Shown one piece after another: positions 51,567-63,030 of a stretch of DNA of 64,000 bases. The notes beneath the pieces were generated by a model. That model did no database searches. It was not told the origin of the DNA and worked only from the letters and a program-made list of their open reading frames with translations. Numbering within the stretch: position 1 is the first letter of the stretch; every line of letters begins with the position of its first letter. The stretch comes from Haematococcus lacustris (Eukaryota > Chlorophyta > Chlorophyceae > Chlamydomonadales > Haematococcaceae): assembly GCA_030144725.1 (NCBI GenBank), contig JASKMD010000027.1:965533-1029532 (forward strand), read 5' to 3'. The translations under genes and the position numbers were made by a program.

Positions 51567-54468
51567 TTAGGCTGAGAACTCCAACAGCAGGCGGTACACG
51601 GGGGCCCGCAGCACACTAGCAGTGAACACCTCCCGCTCTGAGGGGCAGCCCAGGGGGTGGACCCGCAGCCAGCCAGCCCTGTGCCAGCGGCAGGGCGCCT
51701 GCTCGGCCTCTCCTGCCCAGCCCTGCAGCGACCTGCCCAGCAGGGGCCCGCCTGCCATGGCGGCAGCAGGCAAAGGGGGCTGGCTGGCTGCCTGGCTCTG
51801 CTGCTGGGGCTCCAGCTGGCTGGGGTGCCACACTGCCTCGGGCTGCTGGTGCAAGGGGTGCAGTGTGAAGGCCGGGTGGGCGGCGAACTGGCGCCGCATC
51901 CACTGCGCCGTCTCCAGCACCTCACTGGTCAGCAGCACCAGGGGCAGGGGGCCGGGCGGTGGGCAGGGCACCCCACCCTCAGCCCCGCAGCCCCCACCCC
52001 GGGCCTGTTGGGCACCAAGCAGGCTGCTGCCTAAGGCTCCGCTGCCTGCATGCGCTGCTGCCGGACCCTGACCTTGACCCTGACCCTGACCCTGGTGCTG
52101 GCCCAGCCCATGTGTTCCAGCTGCCTGGCTGTGCTGGCAGTCCGGCTGGGTCAGCAGGGCAAGTCCCTGGGGCTGTATGTAGGAGCCGCCTGCCTGCCCC
52201 CCTGCCCCCCCCTGGCCCCCAGCCCCCCCTGCTGGGCTGGGCTGCAGTGCTGGCTGAGGCGCGGTGCCGGCTGCAGCATCAGCCTGGGGGGCTGCGGCCC
52301 GGGCAGCGTGGTGCTGCAGCGCCAGGGCCAGGCTGTGCACTAGGGCGGGGGTCACCACGTGGCGCTCCTGGCGGAAGTGTGGGTCCGGGCACTGCGGGGA
52401 GGAAGGGGGTGGGCGGGGCAGGGGGGGGGGACGGGGCAAGGCTGGGTCAGGTGGTGGGCGATGCAATGATGCTGGCAGGTGGAAGAGGGGGGGCTGAAGG
52501 TGGTGGGTGGCAGGAGGGGGTGGAGGGAGGTTCAAGGGGGCAGGGGGTGAGGCACGACAGCTGCTCCATGCATGCATCACGCTCAACAGTCAGCCCGCCA
52601 GACTTGGCAGGACAACTGGCCTGTGGGGTGTGGTGGGGCCAGGCGGGGGGGAGGGCAGGCGGTGTGTGGGACAGAAGGCAAGAGGGGGGCAGGGGGGTAA
52701 GGGTCGGGGGGAGGTGAGAGGGTCAAGAGGGCGGCAGGGGGGTAGGTGAGGGGGGCAGGCCCACCTGTATGGTGATAGCCGCCACAGGCCCAGGGTAGGT
52801 GACGAGCCAGGGCAGCAGGCAGGTGTGCACATTGGCTGGCAGGAAGCGCAGGCGGTGCTGCACCCCCAGTGCCGTGGCCCAGCTGTTGCTGCGCTCAAGA
52901 AGCTGCGGGGGGCAGCCAGGACAGCAAAGGTGCCCAGCCGCCACTGCTACGCTCACACCCATATCCATACACCACCACCACCACCACCACCACCACCTGC
53001 TGGTCTCTCCCTGCCACCAGCTCATCCCCCAGAGCTCATGCCCTCATCCAGGACAGCACACTGGACACACAGCTGTGGGCTGTCCCGCCTCCACAGGCTG
53101 CTGACCCCCTTAGGCCCTGCTACGACCCTGGCAGCAGCACACCTACCCTGGCGCCCCTACCGTTCATCCTCACGACCAGCCCCGCCACCTGACCCCACAG
53201 CCCCAGCAGCCTGGACTGCACCCACCAGTAACCCCCGCCTCGGCTGACTTGCCTGCTCCTCCTGCCACCTAGACCCCCCCCTGCCTGCCTGCCTGCCTGC
53301 CTGGCCGCAGCCCTCCCCCCCGGCCCCTCACCCCGGCGTGTATGTCCAGGCCAAGGAAGTTGAACTGCCGGCCGCAGCTGGCCTGGCCTGGCAGCAGGGG
53401 CCGTCCCCCCCCAGGGGTGCTGTCTCCCTGCTGCCAGGGGGGTGCGGGGGGGGCACTGGAGGACTCTGCCTGGAGTGAGCAACGGGGGGGTGGCTGTGAG
53501 GCAACCCGCCCAGCATCAAACCCCACCACAACTCCTGCGGCAGCCCCCCCCGCTGGCCCTGCCCCCCCTTCCGCCTCCCCCCTGCCTGCCCCCTGGTCAT
53601 GAACACCAGAGTCTGAGCAAGGATCAAGGCTGGCGGGGGGCAGCGGGGGGGGCGCGCCTGGCCTGCTGCTGTGGGACTGCGCCCCCTGGTGGGCACTGCA
53701 GCTGAGGGGGCCCGGGGGCTCCCAGGCAGCCAGCAGCAGACTGCGGCCCGGGCCACAGCCCACGTCCAGCACCAGGGGCCGGCACGGCTCCTGCACGCCA
53801 CACGCAGCCAGCGGCGCAACTCTCAGGCCGGGCGGCAACCTGGTGGGCTGCAGCTGACAGGGGGTGAGGGGAGGCAGTGAGGAGGCCAGCGCACAGCCCC
53901 AGCCCCGGCACTGGCCCTGGCCATTGGCCTGCCCCAGGCCCTGGCTCTGACGGTGGCTGTGGTGCCCTTTCCACCGCTGGCCCTGCCTCTGGCCCTTGTG
54001 GCGTCACGCAGGCTGCTGGAGGCACTGCCCTGATACGGCTGCTAGCTAGCTGGGCGCTGTGCCTTGGGGCCCTGCAGGACGGAGGGCGGCACAGGGTCAG
54101 GGTGGCACAGGGCTGCCCCGGCAGCTCTGCCTCCCTGCTGCAGTGGACATGGTGCCACCGGCCCTGCCTAGCCAGCACCGTGGCTGGCGGCTGCAGCTGT
54201 GGCAGGGGGCACTCTCACCTGCAGCCACCAATCAGCCTCAGGCGCCCCAGCTGCCACACTCAGCTAGCCTTCAGCCAGCCAGGCTGCAGCCCTGCCAGCC
54301 CTGGACCCGGGACTGCCTGGTGGACCACCTTGCCTGGAACAGGGCTGCCCAGTCAGGGGGTGGGGGGGCAGGGGTTGCTGGCTGGCAGGCCGGGTCGTCA
54401 GCAGGGGGGGCTGGCCTGAGGCCTGGGTAGCGCCTGTGCTTGACGCCGCCGCCGGCCTGCATGTGCAC
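51567..54468 (-). CDS. tRNA (guanine-N7-)-methyltransferase, TrmB family (four or more exons)
   Basis: Exons: about 54470-54325 (PATPAPPPPDWAALFQ), about 53838-53332, 52902-52765 and 52391-51567. The enzyme puts m7G at tRNA position 46 using S-adenosylmethionine. Seen: PLVLDVGCGPGRSLLLAAWE (AdoMet motif I), FNFLGLDIHAG (motif II), LLERSNSWATAL with FLPANVHTCLLPWLVTYPGP, then CPDPHFRQERHVVTPALVHS, which holds the family PDP-H-F/W active-site block, and LLTSEVLETAQWMRRQF. About 110 extra residues, Gln/Gly/Pro-rich, are inserted between motif I and II and again after PDPHF, so the protein is longer than bacterial TrmB. The start and the first intron are not fixed. The second exon may hide an intron in its low-complexity part. 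Confidence 0.85.
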
Positions 54469-54849
54469 AGTACATGCTGCCGCTTATGGCACGCGTGCGA
54501 ATACATCTTGACATGCAGGCAAATACGAACAGGCTATGCACTTCTTGGCAGGTAAAGGAAAGCAGGCCAAGGCAGCATGCCGCTTGCTTCTGCCTGGAAG
54601 GCCGCTGTATGAACTTACGTTGTTTAATCCCAGCTCTTCAAGTCCCAGTGCCCAAAATGGCGAGTCGGGGGAGTCAACGCAGCCGCGCAGCCAGGTCGTG
54701 TGCGCTGGGCTCTGGGAGTTTGCAGAGCGTACACGTACAACCCGCGCTCCCAGCGCATTTGCATGGCGGCCAACATCGCATCGTAAATGCTGTTGGGTGC
54801 CTCGCATCGCAAGTTGGGTGTTAACTCCGTGACGAATGCCTGTTTGGTG

Positions 54850-55070
54850 ATGTAATAAGGCGATATCCTGAAGAACGCACCACATGAGGAACAAACAGAA
54901 CATACGCTCCCTATTAATGATACAGGTTGCACCGCATAGCTGACAGAGTCTTCTATCCAGGGATGTGCGAAACATATACAGAAACCACGTGGCTGAGACG
55001 CGGCGTCGTTTTGATTACCAGCCCTGGGAGGGTTCTATCTCAGTTGGGACCGGCTGAATGCCACAGCTGG
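54850..55070 (-). repeat. Copy of a repeat also at 7826-7970
   Basis: CCACGTGGCTGAGACGCGGC and GTCGTTTTGATTACCAG match 7870-7910 in inverted orientation, and TTGCACCGCATAGCTGACAG matches 7945-7965. It links this region to the transposon mosaic at the left of the window. Confidence 0.7.
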
Positions 55071-55125
55071 AGTGGGTCAGTAACTCAGGCAAGTATGGGA
55101 TCGTAACCTGTGCTGGATCACAGCT

Positions 55126-56958
55126 GGTCACCCCCGCCATTGGCCCCGCAATTCACTTTTTGACACCGTCTTTGATCCGCTGCATGTAATTCTTTCACCG
55201 TTGCGCTCTACATCTTACAACGGTGTCGCTAGCAGGTTAGGCCCTCTTTTGTCGATTGTACTTCATTATCGCGACGACTTAATTAGCTTCGCAATGTAAT
55301 TCTCTTTCTGTTTATATGCGTGTCGCAACAGGAGAGATGAAATGGTGGCCGGAGGCATTTCCGTGCCGAGCAGCCTTTGCTGCCGTCGGACTTGCAACTC
55401 GCGAATACATCCCAGGTAAGCACGGGGTGCTGTTTCTTAGTGCGTTGTGCATACGATGTCAACACATGCAACCAAATCTGCTGACCTGCACAGGTGCTTC
55501 GCTGATTTGAGGATCAACACCAAACCCACACCAGCCCAAGGGCTCCCAAGCAGCAGTGCAGCCAGGCTATCAGCCCTGGAAAACAGTGGGTTGGAGGTGA
55601 GTAAGATAGTATTATATGTCATCATGTCTAGGTCAGTTTGTTGTTCATGTGAACACTTGCGCAACGCATGACAGGCATGAACAGCTGAGGGTAGCACACA
55701 ACTGTCGTGAGCCTTAGTTTCATATTATTTCTTCTTTTTTCCAACCATGTTTTGTGGTGTGTGCCCCAAGACCTTGTCTTTGTGATTGTGTGTGCAGGAT
55801 GCCAATAAATCACCCCCATCTCCATCACCGAGCAAGGCAGCAGCGGCGTAGAGCAGCAGCCAACAAGGAGGTAGCAAGGAGTCAGCAAGGCATGACATGG
55901 AGCTGGACATTGTTGTTGTGTTGTGTTGTGTGTTGTTGTGTCACCTTGTTGTTAGGGTACCCCCTCCCTCCCCCCTTAAATCAAGCCCACCCCAGCCCAC
56001 CCCAGCCCAGCCTAGCCTAGCCTAGCCCAGCCCACCCCAGCCCAGCCCACCCCAGCCTAGCCTAGCCCAGCCCACCCCAGCCCAGCCTAGCTTAGCCCAC
56101 CCCAGCCCAGCCTAGCTTAGCCCGCCCAGCCCAGCCCAGCCCAGCCTGATTTGGTACCATAGGGCATAGGCAGCAAGGCAAAGTGCTTAGCAGTCCCGTG
56201 GTGAGTGTTAGCTATAGCAAGGAGGTGCGACCAGTCCTTGCTTGTTGTGCACATAGCATAGGTGGTGTGTGAGGCATGAGTCATTGTGTTGTGGTGTGTT
56301 GTTGAGGTGGTGGTGTTGATGTGTACGAGTGGAGGTGGTGTGGTGTGGTGTTGCCACCTTTTTACATTTGCATGTGCTTGGCATCAGCGATACATGTCTT
56401 CTGTAGTGGTGTTGCAGAGCGTTTGAGCATCGATACATGTATCTCTGTAATGATTTTGCGTGACATGTGCCTGCTGAAGTTGAGGAAGAGGGTTGAGGCA
56501 CCACGGCACATGTAACACTGAAAGCCATAGCCATCCCGAGCCATCCCGACAACATATTGCCAAGTGATGATGTGGCGCTGTCATAAGGCAGCTTACAATT
56601 ACATAGAGTCATGCCGCAACGTAAGTGAGGTAAGGGGTGCCAGCTGGCTGACTTGTGCGCATATTCACGAATAATATGCTCCATGCACTGACATGCAAGC
56701 AAGCGTACTGCACTTGTGCCGTTGGCTTACGGCGTGCGTAGAAGGATTGCTAGCCTCGCCTTATGATGTGCGTGAGTCTTTTAGGAGCGGAAGGCACAGG
56801 TCAGGTTTGGGCGGGCGCCGATCTGAGCTAGTGTTTTGCGGCTGCTGGGTGTCGCATACGCCTGTTACACCCGACTGAGTCAAAACTTTGTCGCGAGCTA
56901 CACGGAGATTTGCGCCCCAGACCGTCTCACATTTGCGGGGCCAATGGCGGGGGTGACC
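55126..56958. mobile_element. DNA element with 26-bp perfect terminal inverted repeats (1833 bp)
   Basis: The left end GGTCACCCCCGCCATTGGCC (then CCGCAA) is repeated exactly, inverted, at the right end. The flanks are AGCT on both sides (55122-55125 and 56959-56962), a possible 4-bp target duplication. The interior has no recognisable transposase. A short frame at 55316 (MRVATGEMKWWPEAFPCRAA) ends at a possible splice donor. A GTTGTGTTGT run (55912-55950) and CCCAGCCTAG/CCCACCCCAG repeats (55985-56140) follow. The superfamily is unknown; a 4-bp duplication would fit Sola- or CACTA-like elements. Confidence 0.75.
55985..56150. repeat. CCCAGCCTAG / CCCACCCCAG tandem repeats
   Basis: Degenerate 5- and 10-bp units (CCCAG, CCTAG, CCCACCCCAG) inside the 55126-56958 element. 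Confidence 0.9.
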
Positions 56959-56999
56959 AGCTCTTGCTAAGTTCTGGAGGAGCCGGATTGATTGTGTGG

Positions 57000-58516
57000 G
57001 GTCACCCCCGCCATTGGCGGACCCCCTGATAAACTCTTACTGGTCTTTACGAGTTTCACACCGATTCCTGCGCAGGGCGGTGCAGTTCATTAAAGCGAAG
57101 CTAGCGGGCTGCTCGGGCTGATGTGCACCTGTGCCGGGGCGGGCGGGGGTGCTGAGAGATTAGGCTCCTTGTGTGGGTTCCTAACGTGTCATGAGAACAG
57201 AAACGCGTTGTCCTGGGCCCTGTTCCCAAGTTTTATTTTTCTCATTTGCTCGGATTCTCTGCGGTTGGGGCAGTTGAGACTAACCGCCTCCGCTCGCCCG
57301 GCCTGCTCCTGCCTGCCTGCACCTGCCTGCCTGGCTGAAAGCAGCGAGGACAGTACCTAGCAGCAGCGGGAGACAGCAGAATGCTTGCTGGTTTCTTGCT
57401 GGTTTGCTGGTCTTGCCGCATTGCTTTGCCCGCTTTGCGGAGAATACTAGTCCAGCTGTCTGACTTGCAGCCTGACTTGCACGATTGCACCGCAGCTCGC
57501 GTTTCGCGCACTTGCACTTGCGATGCTTACCAGCATCACCCCCGCCACCACCCCCGCAGTCTGACTTTTACAGGTGTGCAGGAGAATCGTATGGGGTCAG
57601 ACCGTATGGGGTCAGCCTTACCAGCCATGGATGCATCGCACCCTTACCTAGCACCCTGCCACAACACTTAAACACTTAAACACAACCAGCTGGGCCTGCC
57701 CTGTGTCGCGAGGCTGAGGGCTGCCAGGGCCTTGGCCTGCTCCAGCAGCGGGTCCATCCCCCGAGTGCCAGATTCTCCCAGCACAACCGCCGCACCCCCC
57801 AGCATTTCAAATTTGCTAGACCTATCTCTCAATTTTAGAAAAAAGGGTCAGCAAATTCGAAATGCTCGGCGGTTGGGTCCGACGGTTGGGTTGCCACGAG
57901 TCATCCATTTGCGCTGCTGAGACGCCCCCCAAGCATCTACAGGGGTGCAGGAGAATCGTATGGGGTCAGACCGCGCATCGCGCCAGCCAGTTTTGCACAC
58001 GGCCAAAAAGTGCAGCGGTTGAGAGCAAATGGAGCATTTGAATTGCTCGAAACTTGGGAACAGGGCCCTGATGTGTGAGCCGTTTCATGTGTGGGCGGTA
58101 ACACAAATCTCTGCTCAAGTTCTGCATCTTTTTGACTAGTTCTAGCTGCGTTGGGCTGCGCAGTGGCCACAGGCATTAATGGTGAGACCACCTTGACATT
58201 GCTGTCACATGTGGACCGAACCCGTGTTGAAGAATGCGATTTATAGCGCTGTTGCATGCTTGTTTGAAAAATAGTTTGGATGCGCCGTTCACGCCGCGCT
58301 GGGTCCAAGCTGCCTACAGCGGTTGCTTAGAGTGTTTGCGTGGCGCCAGAACACGTCGCGTGTTGGGGGCCAGCCACCCGGCAAACCCCTGGGGCTAGCC
58401 GCACTCTAGTTAGGCCATAAGCAACTCATCGCACGAATCGGCGGTCTCATCCGTGCAGAAACGAGAAAGATTTTATCTCATGAGCCATGGGGGTGCAGCC
58501 AATGGCGGGGGTGACC
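57000..58516. mobile_element. Second element with the GGTCACCCCCGCCATTGGC terminus
   Basis: The 19-bp terminus at 57000 is repeated inverted at 58498-58516, only 41 bp right of the neighbouring element. No clean target duplication (GTGG left, ATGG right). The interior holds two copies of GGTGCAGGAGAATCGTATGG-like sequence (57575, 57945) and a small hairpin. No coding sense was found. Confidence 0.6.
57784..57875. repeat. 92-bp hairpin (foldback)
   Basis: CAACCGCCG and AGCATTTCAAATTTGCTAGA on the left pair with GTCAGCAAATTCGAAATGCT and CGGCGGTTG on the right, leaving a loop of about 25 bases. It could be a mini-MITE or an RNA hairpin. Confidence 0.75.
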
Positions 58517-58568
58517 ATGGGTTTATTGCTTTCTCGAAGCAGCTCCTCACCATGGTGCGTTGTAGCTG

Positions 58569-59590
58569 TTATGTTCCTGCTCCTGCTCCTATACAGCCTG
58601 GCAGCCAGCAGCGCCGTCCGCCGTACAGGACTGTACTGCGTCCCTCTGCGCCGTACCATCCGGCGAGACGTGGACCCCCAATGCACTCAACATATCAGGC
58701 AGCTTGGCAATCGTAGGGACCCCGGGCGTGCCGGCATCCACGCTGAACCTCAGCTCTCTAAGTCGCGCGACCTGGACGCCAGGCATGTCCACGGGCACCG
58801 TCTGGGACACGCACCTGGCAGCGCTCGCATCGACACGGGGCATGCTCGCTGCCGCAGGCAGCTCTATCCAATTTCAACACCTAACCTTGTTGACAGACGT
58901 AGCAGTGCTGAGAAGCAGCGCATCAGCCCCGCCACCCACCCCATCGAGCCTGATCGGGGCCAGGCGCTCCCTTCATCACGTACACTAACGTCACCCTGCG
59001 CCTGCCCAGCTCCTGCACCTTGTTAGGCCAGTACACCAACCTGGTCTGCCGGGGCACGGTGAACTCCAGCTTGGTCATCACCAGATGGGGCGTATATTAT
59101 TCCACAGCTGGTCCAGTGCAGCTGTCAGCGCCAGCAACCTGAACGTCACGTGCGGCAGCCCCCTGCCCCCCTCCTTCAACCTGCTGTGCACCAGCACGAC
59201 AGTCTCTCAGCCAAGGGAGCTGCTGGCAGCACTGGTTGCGACCACAGCCATGGCTGCGGGCACAACCAGCTACATCCATGTCCTCACCAACATCTCCTTG
59301 CAGGTGTGTAAGTGTGAGGTCCGGCTGGTGCTGGTGTGGGTGCGGGTGCTGGTCAGCCTGCAGCTCCTCTCTGACATGGTGGGCACAGTTGCAGTCAAGA
59401 TGAGTGGCTGCCCTTCCCTTGGCTCCCGTCCGCACCCCTGGCTGCAGGGCCTCGTGCCTGCCGCAGCAGCCCTGTGTGGTGCTGCGGCACGGCTGGTCGA
59501 CATCACCACCAACGTCGTCATCGCAGGTCTGCTGGCTGCAGCGGGCAGGCCATTCTGACCCCCCAGGGTGCAGCCAGCAGTGTTGTAGCA
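58569..59590 (+). CDS. N-terminal exons of a probable secreted repeat protein
   Basis: ATG at 58569 opens a signal-peptide-like segment, MFLLLLLYSLAASSAVRRT. A frame change soon after (a small intron is likely) leads to WTPNALNISGSLAIVGTPGV, LNLSSLSRATWTPGMSTGTV and SSIQFQHLTLLTDVAVLRSS. A further block (58980-59305) reads TNVTLRLPSSCTLLGQYTNL and TTSYIHVLTNISLQ, with several N-glycosylation sites. The repeated I-x-F-x-N/H-hyd-T-L pattern fits a beta-helix-like extracellular protein. I do not recognise the family and the exon borders are approximate. Confidence 0.45.
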
Positions 59591-60224
59591 GCCAACCACC
59601 AGTCTGTTGCATCACCACTAACCCCGCCTACCCCTTGGCACCTCCAAAACTCAACCACCACCGTACAGATGGCGCATGTCTCAAACCGCAGGTTTAAAAT
59701 GTTTAAAGTATCAATTCAACCTGCAGTCGTGTGCTCCCTTAAATCAGTCCGTCCTCGCTGTGATTTCAGCGTGCTTACACCAGTGACCTTAGTGCAACCT
59801 ATATCGCCTGTATCAGTGTGAGGACCCCAGAGTAAGCCAAGGGGACACCCACCTGACCCCTGGCACATCTACGTGGCACTGCCCTTGTGCACCACACACC
59901 ACATTGTATGTTTGGCTGTGAAGTGGCAGCACAAGTGGAGGCTCCATCAGAAAGCCGCACTCTCACGTATGTTTGGCTGCCGGAGGCGAAGTCCTTCAGC
60001 CATCAGCCATTAGGTGACGCAAGGCCCAGCATGCTTGTTAAGGAAATATACCAGTAGAGCACTGTGCGTCACAGCTGCCAAATGTCCAAATCCGAGGTGC
60101 AGGGGCCCAGGACTTGAGCTAGTTCTGTCCTGTCAAGAAGGGTGACCACCCCACCACATCAGCCGTCCAGGGGCCCAACTGACCCGCCGCCTCACCACCA
60201 CGTGCAGTGTGCCAATGGAGCCTA

Positions 60225-60420
60225 GTGAGGATCTGGGCAGCAACCCACTGGTTGTCTCATCCTCACCTCCACCACCTCACCCTCGCCCTCACCTCCGACC
60301 ACCTCACCCTCGCCCTCACCTCCACCACCTCACCCTCGCCCTCACCTCCACCACCTCACTCCTACCACCTCACCTCCACCTCCTGCACCTGCTATCAGCC
60401 TCTTCCCCCTTGCTGCTGGT
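60225..60420 (+). CDS. Ser-Pro linker exon of the same secreted protein
   Basis: A frame reads TSTTSPSPSPPTTSPSPSPP, coded by repeats of CACCTCACCCTCGCCCT. A proline-serine linker between repeat modules, as in algal wall proteins. Frame choice is uncertain because all three frames are open. Confidence 0.35.
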
Positions 60421-60789
60421 GCTCTGAGCTGTCATTGATGGCAGGGGCAACCGTCACCTGGCAACAAGGACAGGGCGGGGCAGCATGCTGTGGTGGTATG
60501 GCATGGCTTGGTGAGCTTACAGTGTTGGCTGCTGTGCCCGCAGGAGTGCCCACACCTGACAACCCCCGGCCAGAGCTGGACTGGGCGGGGTATGTGTGCA
60601 TCTGTGACGTGAAGTGCTGATGTGGCTCCAGGGTGGTGATGCAGGCTGCTATTGCTACTACAGTTGACGTTTCCAACGCTACCCGGATGCTGCAGCTAAT
60701 GTGTAAACTGCGCCTGCTGCAGCTTCTAGGCCAGGCTGCTGGTTGGTGGCCACAGGTGGTGTGGCATTGTGAGTGTCTTGCTCCCTGCC

Positions 60790-63029
60790 ACCAGCATCCA
60801 GTTTTTCAACCTGACCCTGGTTAATCTGCCACCGGGACCCTCCCTGTACACCCCTCTCAGCTGCTTCACCGCTCCAGCCTTCATCGTTGCTTTTAGCAGG
60901 TGAGGTGGTGGGAGTGCAGCCATGAAATAAGGTGGTGGAAGCAGGCCAAGACCCCCAACACGCTGGATTGCTGGAGTAGGCTGCTGCTACTGCTGCTGCT
61001 CCTCCTCTGGTGTATCTTGTGGGTACCCTGAGGGGGCTCCCCTGGGATGCCTCGCCCTCCCTTGTTGAAACCCTAAGGGGCTGCCAGCATGGCATTAATG
61101 CATTGCAAGCGGCTGCTGAGCGCCACACTTCTAATGCCCTTTTGGCCAGGCAGCTGTCCAGTACTAGTTGGTGTTGTGCTGTAGGAAGGCTCTGGGCATG
61201 CGCGGCTACCGGCTGCTGCTCCAGGACGTCACTCTGCTGCTCCCTACTGACGAGGTCAGCCTGCAACCTGCTCTGCTCTGACTCACTGCTGTCTTAGCAG
61301 CCAATGCCGATGAAGTACCCCAGGGCCCCCAGGGCCAGCATAGGAGGAAAGTCTACATCGAAAGTGCAGCGCTCAAACGCATGAGGCGAAAGGGGGGCCA
61401 GATCCCTCACAGGCTTGGTCACCAATTGCATGAAGTGCCCGTGTTGCAAACAGAGGGTGACACACCTGGGCACCTTCCTCACTCCCTATAGCCCGACCCT
61501 TGTGACATAGCCTGACCCTTGTTACAATCTGGCAGAGCTCGGAGGGAGCCCTGGTACACACAATTGTTAGGGTGCTGCTGGCGTGCCCATAACGGGCTGC
61601 GCGGTCGCCGCTGCAGCTCATGCCAATTTTTCTTCCCCCAATGCGCTGCATCTACAGCGCTGCATCGCTGTCCCTGTCCATTCCAGCTGATCAACCAGTG
61701 CTGCATGGATGCCTCTAGCCAGCAGCCATTAGATGCTGCATTGCAGTCCAATAGGATACACCATCTTGCTCTTTTTCCTCCCCACACCTTTCCTGCATAC
61801 AAAGCAACTATTCCCTCCATGCATTGTGGCTGCGGGTTGTGGGCAAGTAGGTCCATTCATGTATGGCCAAGTGTTGTGGCCTCACCCCCATAGAGCATGC
61901 ATTGGGTTGAAGCCAGGGGCAGCAGCCAGGTCAGGGGTAGCAGCCAGGCCAGGGGCAGGGGCAGGCTAGGGGCCAGGCCAGGGGCAGCATTGGTTCCAGC
62001 AGCTAGACTCCCCACAGGGTTGTATCACTAGTAACATTTGATAAGGCCATGGAGGGACACTGGCGATCTGAAACCTGGAGCACTGTTTAAACCTCAACAG
62101 GCTGGCAAGGTGCCATGTAGGCCTGTGGGTGGTGTGCACATGACCTTGAACCGCGGCCCCAGGCAGCATTGCAGGCTGTCAGGTGCCAGAACCGTGACGC
62201 ATTGCGTGCCTGCATCAAGCCAACATGATGACACAATGAGTCTTCCAGTAGTGAATGTGTGTCTTGCAGCAACGCTGACAGGTGAACGCGATGTGATGAT
62301 GATGATGATATGTTCTGTATGGTATTTTTTGAGGTTGGTATCATGAGGTTGCTGCACCCCCTCTACGAGCTAGGTGTGGTATCCAACTGGCAGGCAAGAC
62401 ATAATCAGTCTGACACTAGATAGGGCTGTTGTGCAGGCAAGACACTGGGTTTCTCCCTCCCTGTGCTGCTGGCTGTGCAGATGGTGTGGTGGAGGGCCAT
62501 GGCTGCTCACCCCATCTTGGCTGTGGAATGGGCTTCACAGCTTACCTTCCTGGTAAGGGGCGAGCAGCTGAACTTGCTGCCTTGCTCGTCTCTGAGCCTG
62601 GCTGTGTTGGCTGTGTCAGCAGTGTGTGCCATTGTCCTGGTAGCAGATGGTCTGCCCTATGGACGTCTGCCCTGCACTTCCTTTAAAGTATGACTTAGGC
62701 CACCCCAAAGACCAGGCTGCCATGCAGCAACTTCATGTGCATGATAGATCATGCCCTGCACGTCGGCCTGTACTCAGCTGTTGTTGGCAATGAACATGCA
62801 AATGCCATGTGGTGTTGATGACGATGACGGGGCTATGGGGCCGCAGGCCACGGAGGCCAGCAATGCCAGCATCAGTGTCCAGCACTTAGCGTCTACCAGT
62901 AGATCCTTCGTGTGGCGCAACATACAGCTGGCCAGCGTGCAGCAGCAGCCCCCTTCAGCGCCGCTGCTCTTCCATGACACAGGTGCGCCAGCCCCAGGAT
63001 TCATTGTGTCCCTGGTGACAACCTCCTAA
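60790..63029 (+). CDS. C-terminal repeat exons of the same secreted protein
   Basis: Exon-like blocks share one motif: SIQFFNLTLVNLPPGPSLYT (to about 60899, ending AG/GTGAGG), GYRLLLQDVTLLLPTDEV (about 61203-61258) and SFVWRNIQLASVQQQPPSAP then APAPGFIVSLVTTS with stop TAA (about 62870-63029). Each matches SIQFQHLTLLTDV in the N-terminal part. Between them are 300-1,600-base stretches without firm coding sense. The blocks may be repeats of one gene or pieces of decayed copies. Confidence 0.4.
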
Positions 63030-63030
63030 G

